Source of the DNA: Deinococcus grandis
GTDB taxonomy: Bacteria; Deinococcota; Deinococci; Deinococcales; Deinococcaceae
Length of the DNA: 64,000 bases
Assembly: GCF_001485435.1 (NCBI RefSeq)
Contig: NZ_BCMS01000001.1
Location: 505,501-569,500 of the forward strand
Direction of reading: 5' to 3'
This document shows, piece by piece, positions 61,645-64,000 of the stretch. The first letter of the stretch is position 1; every line of letters starts with the position of its first letter. The position numbers and the translations under genes were made by a program. Below the pieces are notes generated by a model. The model worked only from the letters and a program-made list of their open reading frames with translations. It was not told the origin of the DNA and made no database searches.

Positions 61645-62474
61645 ATGAACGTCCACACCGCCGCGCGACTGGCCGGAGTAGTCCTGGCGGCGCCCATCCA
61701 CGGTCACCGGGTCCTGATGTCGCGACCTGACCGACTGGCACTCCAGGTGACCACCACTGGAGGCCGGTTCGTCCTCAAGCTGGAGGAGGCCGGAGATGGC
61801 CTGACCCGCGAGGTGGCCGCGCGGACGTTCCTGCGGGCGCGAGGCTTTCCCGTGGCGGCGCCCGTGGCCCGTGGCGCTGACGGCTGGACATGGTTGCTGC
61901 TGCCGTGGGTGGACGGACTGCCCCTGACAGGCGAGAGTCCCCTGGCGGCCCAGCGGGCTGCAGGCGCGCTGCTCGCCCGGCTGCATGCCGTGCCCGGCGA
62001 GCGGCCCCCACCGCAGCAGCAGACCTGGGACGCCTGGATGCTGGGCTGGCTGCGGCACGCCCTGACGTACTGGCTGGGCACCGGGCTGGCCCCGCAGGAC
62101 GCCGCCGGACGGCTGAGCCGCTGGTGGCGGACCATGGAGCCGCTGCTGGCCTCACGGGGGCGACAGACCATCCTGTTCGACGGAAAGCCCGAACACCTGC
62201 TGGTGACAGGCGACGATCAGGTCGCGCTGATCGACGTGGAGGACCTGCGCTCGGGTGACGGCCTGATGGATCTCGCCGTGATCGCCCTGCACGAGCCCGC
62301 CACGCTGCCGGGCGTGCTGCCGGGTACGCGACCCTGAACGCGCAGGAGGACACGCTGGTGGCGTTCTACATCCTGCTGCGTGCCCTCGCGGCGGCCGAAT
62401 GGGACGAGACCCGGCTGGGGGGGCGGCAGCGGGACCGCTTGCTTCAGGTGGCGGCCCGGTCCCTCCCCGCCTGA
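61645..62474 (+). pseudogene. Frameshifted aminoglycoside phosphotransferase-like gene
   Basis: Residues 1-~227 are read from the ATG at 61645: RFVLKLEEAG (ATP lysine), WLLLPWVDGLPLTG, FDGKPEHLLV and LIDVEDLRSGDGLMDLA, an APH/choline-kinase fold. The HxDxxxxN loop is replaced by DGKPEH. This frame stops at 62337, but another frame continues the family's C-terminus (LNAQEDTLVAFYILLRALAAAEWDE) to a TGA at 62472. One base appears to be missing near 62316-62324. It is either a recent pseudogene or a sequencing error. Confidence 0.8.
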
Positions 62475-62580
62475 GCACCGGCCAATCTGCCCGCGCCTGC
62501 CAGCGGAGGTCCGTCCGCCCACGCGGAACCCTGAACGCGGTGTAAGGACCGCGCGGGCGGCAGGCTGGTATCCTGCGCGC

Positions 62581-62739
62581 ATGGCTTCAGACCGCAATCC
62601 TGACACGTCGCACGCGCTGACCTGGGCGCTGATCGTGATTGCCCTGGGCGCGATCATCGGGATTGGCACCGCCGCCGCCCTGCTGGCCCGCAAGGACCGC
62701 CCGCTGCCCGACGATCCCGACGCGCCGCTGTTCATCTGA
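62581..62739 (+). CDS. Small single-pass membrane protein
   Basis: The 52-residue product has one membrane helix (~14-37, WALIVIALGAIIGIGTAAAL) and an acidic C-terminus (RPLPDDPDAPLFI). TATCCT six bases before the ATG supports a leaderless gene. Function unknown. Confidence 0.65.
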   Translation: MASDRNPDTSHALTWALIVIALGAIIGIGTAAALLARKDRPLPDDPDAPLFI

Positions 62740-62754
62740 GCGCGGCACCTGAAC

Positions 62755-62786
62755 GGGGCACCCCTCTACGTCAGAGGTGGTGCCCC
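62755..62786. terminator. Bidirectional hairpin
   Basis: GGGGCACC.CCTC pairs with GAGG.TGGTGCCCC between convergent genes. Confidence 0.6.
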
Positions 62787-62803
62787 GCTGGCATTCGTGG
62801 GTT

Positions 62804-64000
<1,197 letters not shown>

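Overview
The window looks like a chromosomal segment of a Deinococcus-type bacterium. Reasons: very high GC; a quinoprotein Ser/Thr kinase of the RqkA type; an OmpR-family regulator that resembles DrRRA; and more than twenty genes whose start codon sits 6-9 bases after a TANNNT box (leaderless promoters, known to be abundant in Deinococcus). No rRNA, CRISPR array, transposase or phage structural gene was seen. One tRNA (Asn, GTT) is present.

Layout. 1-1.9 kb: the end of an unknown gene, an AT-richer two-gene module ending in a PIN-domain protein, and the first ~33 codons of comM, which suggests the right edge of an island inserted in comM. 1.9-8.3 kb: tatA, the quinoprotein kinase, a TPR-GGDEF diguanylate cyclase and an ABC-2 exporter. 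8.4-16 kb: a propeller lipoprotein, then MoxR ATPase, VWA protein, CoxG-like protein and MocA-like cytidylyltransferase, which resemble maturation factors of molybdenum hydroxylases; an XdhC/CoxI homologue lies at 53 kb. 16-18.3 kb: an IscR-like Rrf2 regulator, pyrD, and a guanidinium exporter (gdx) behind a guanidine-III riboswitch. 18.3-23 kb: a complete liv branched-chain amino-acid ABC operon. 23.3-28.2 kb: tRNA-Asn, GNAT, dus-DinB pair, phosphoesterase and small proteins. 28.4-33.8 kb: a two-gene operon with a 1659-residue DUF4132 protein. 34-36.7 kb: alaS.

36.8-39.3 kb: an AT-rich two-gene cassette. It encodes a protein with an N-terminal unknown domain, a glucosaminidase domain and a C39-like cysteine peptidase domain, and a secreted protein whose start codon abuts the first gene's stop. 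It reads as a candidate polymorphic effector/immunity pair and is the most interesting unassigned system here. 39.4-46.6 kb: a BTAD response regulator, amidohydrolase, yebC, a nucleotidyltransferase, an alpha/beta-hydrolase lacking its nucleophile serine, and the DrRRA-like regulator. 46.7-47.9 kb: a yybP-ykoY manganese riboswitch in front of terC. 48-58 kb: esterase, acyl-CoA ligase, ruvX, enoyl-CoA hydratase, XdhC, RraA, DUF454, a polyferredoxin and murA. 58-64 kb: a small RHH-like protein, a LysM-NlpC/P60 hydrolase, an MFS exporter, a frameshifted phosphotransferase and the 3' part of a DASS/SLC13 permease.

The intergenic DNA is unusually structured. Two families of multi-hairpin elements (about 140 and 150 bp, with compensatory stem changes between copies) are dispersed through the window and often touch stop codons. 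Two genes have tandemly duplicated 3' tails that carry their stop codon, and heptamer-rich sequences recur at gene ends.
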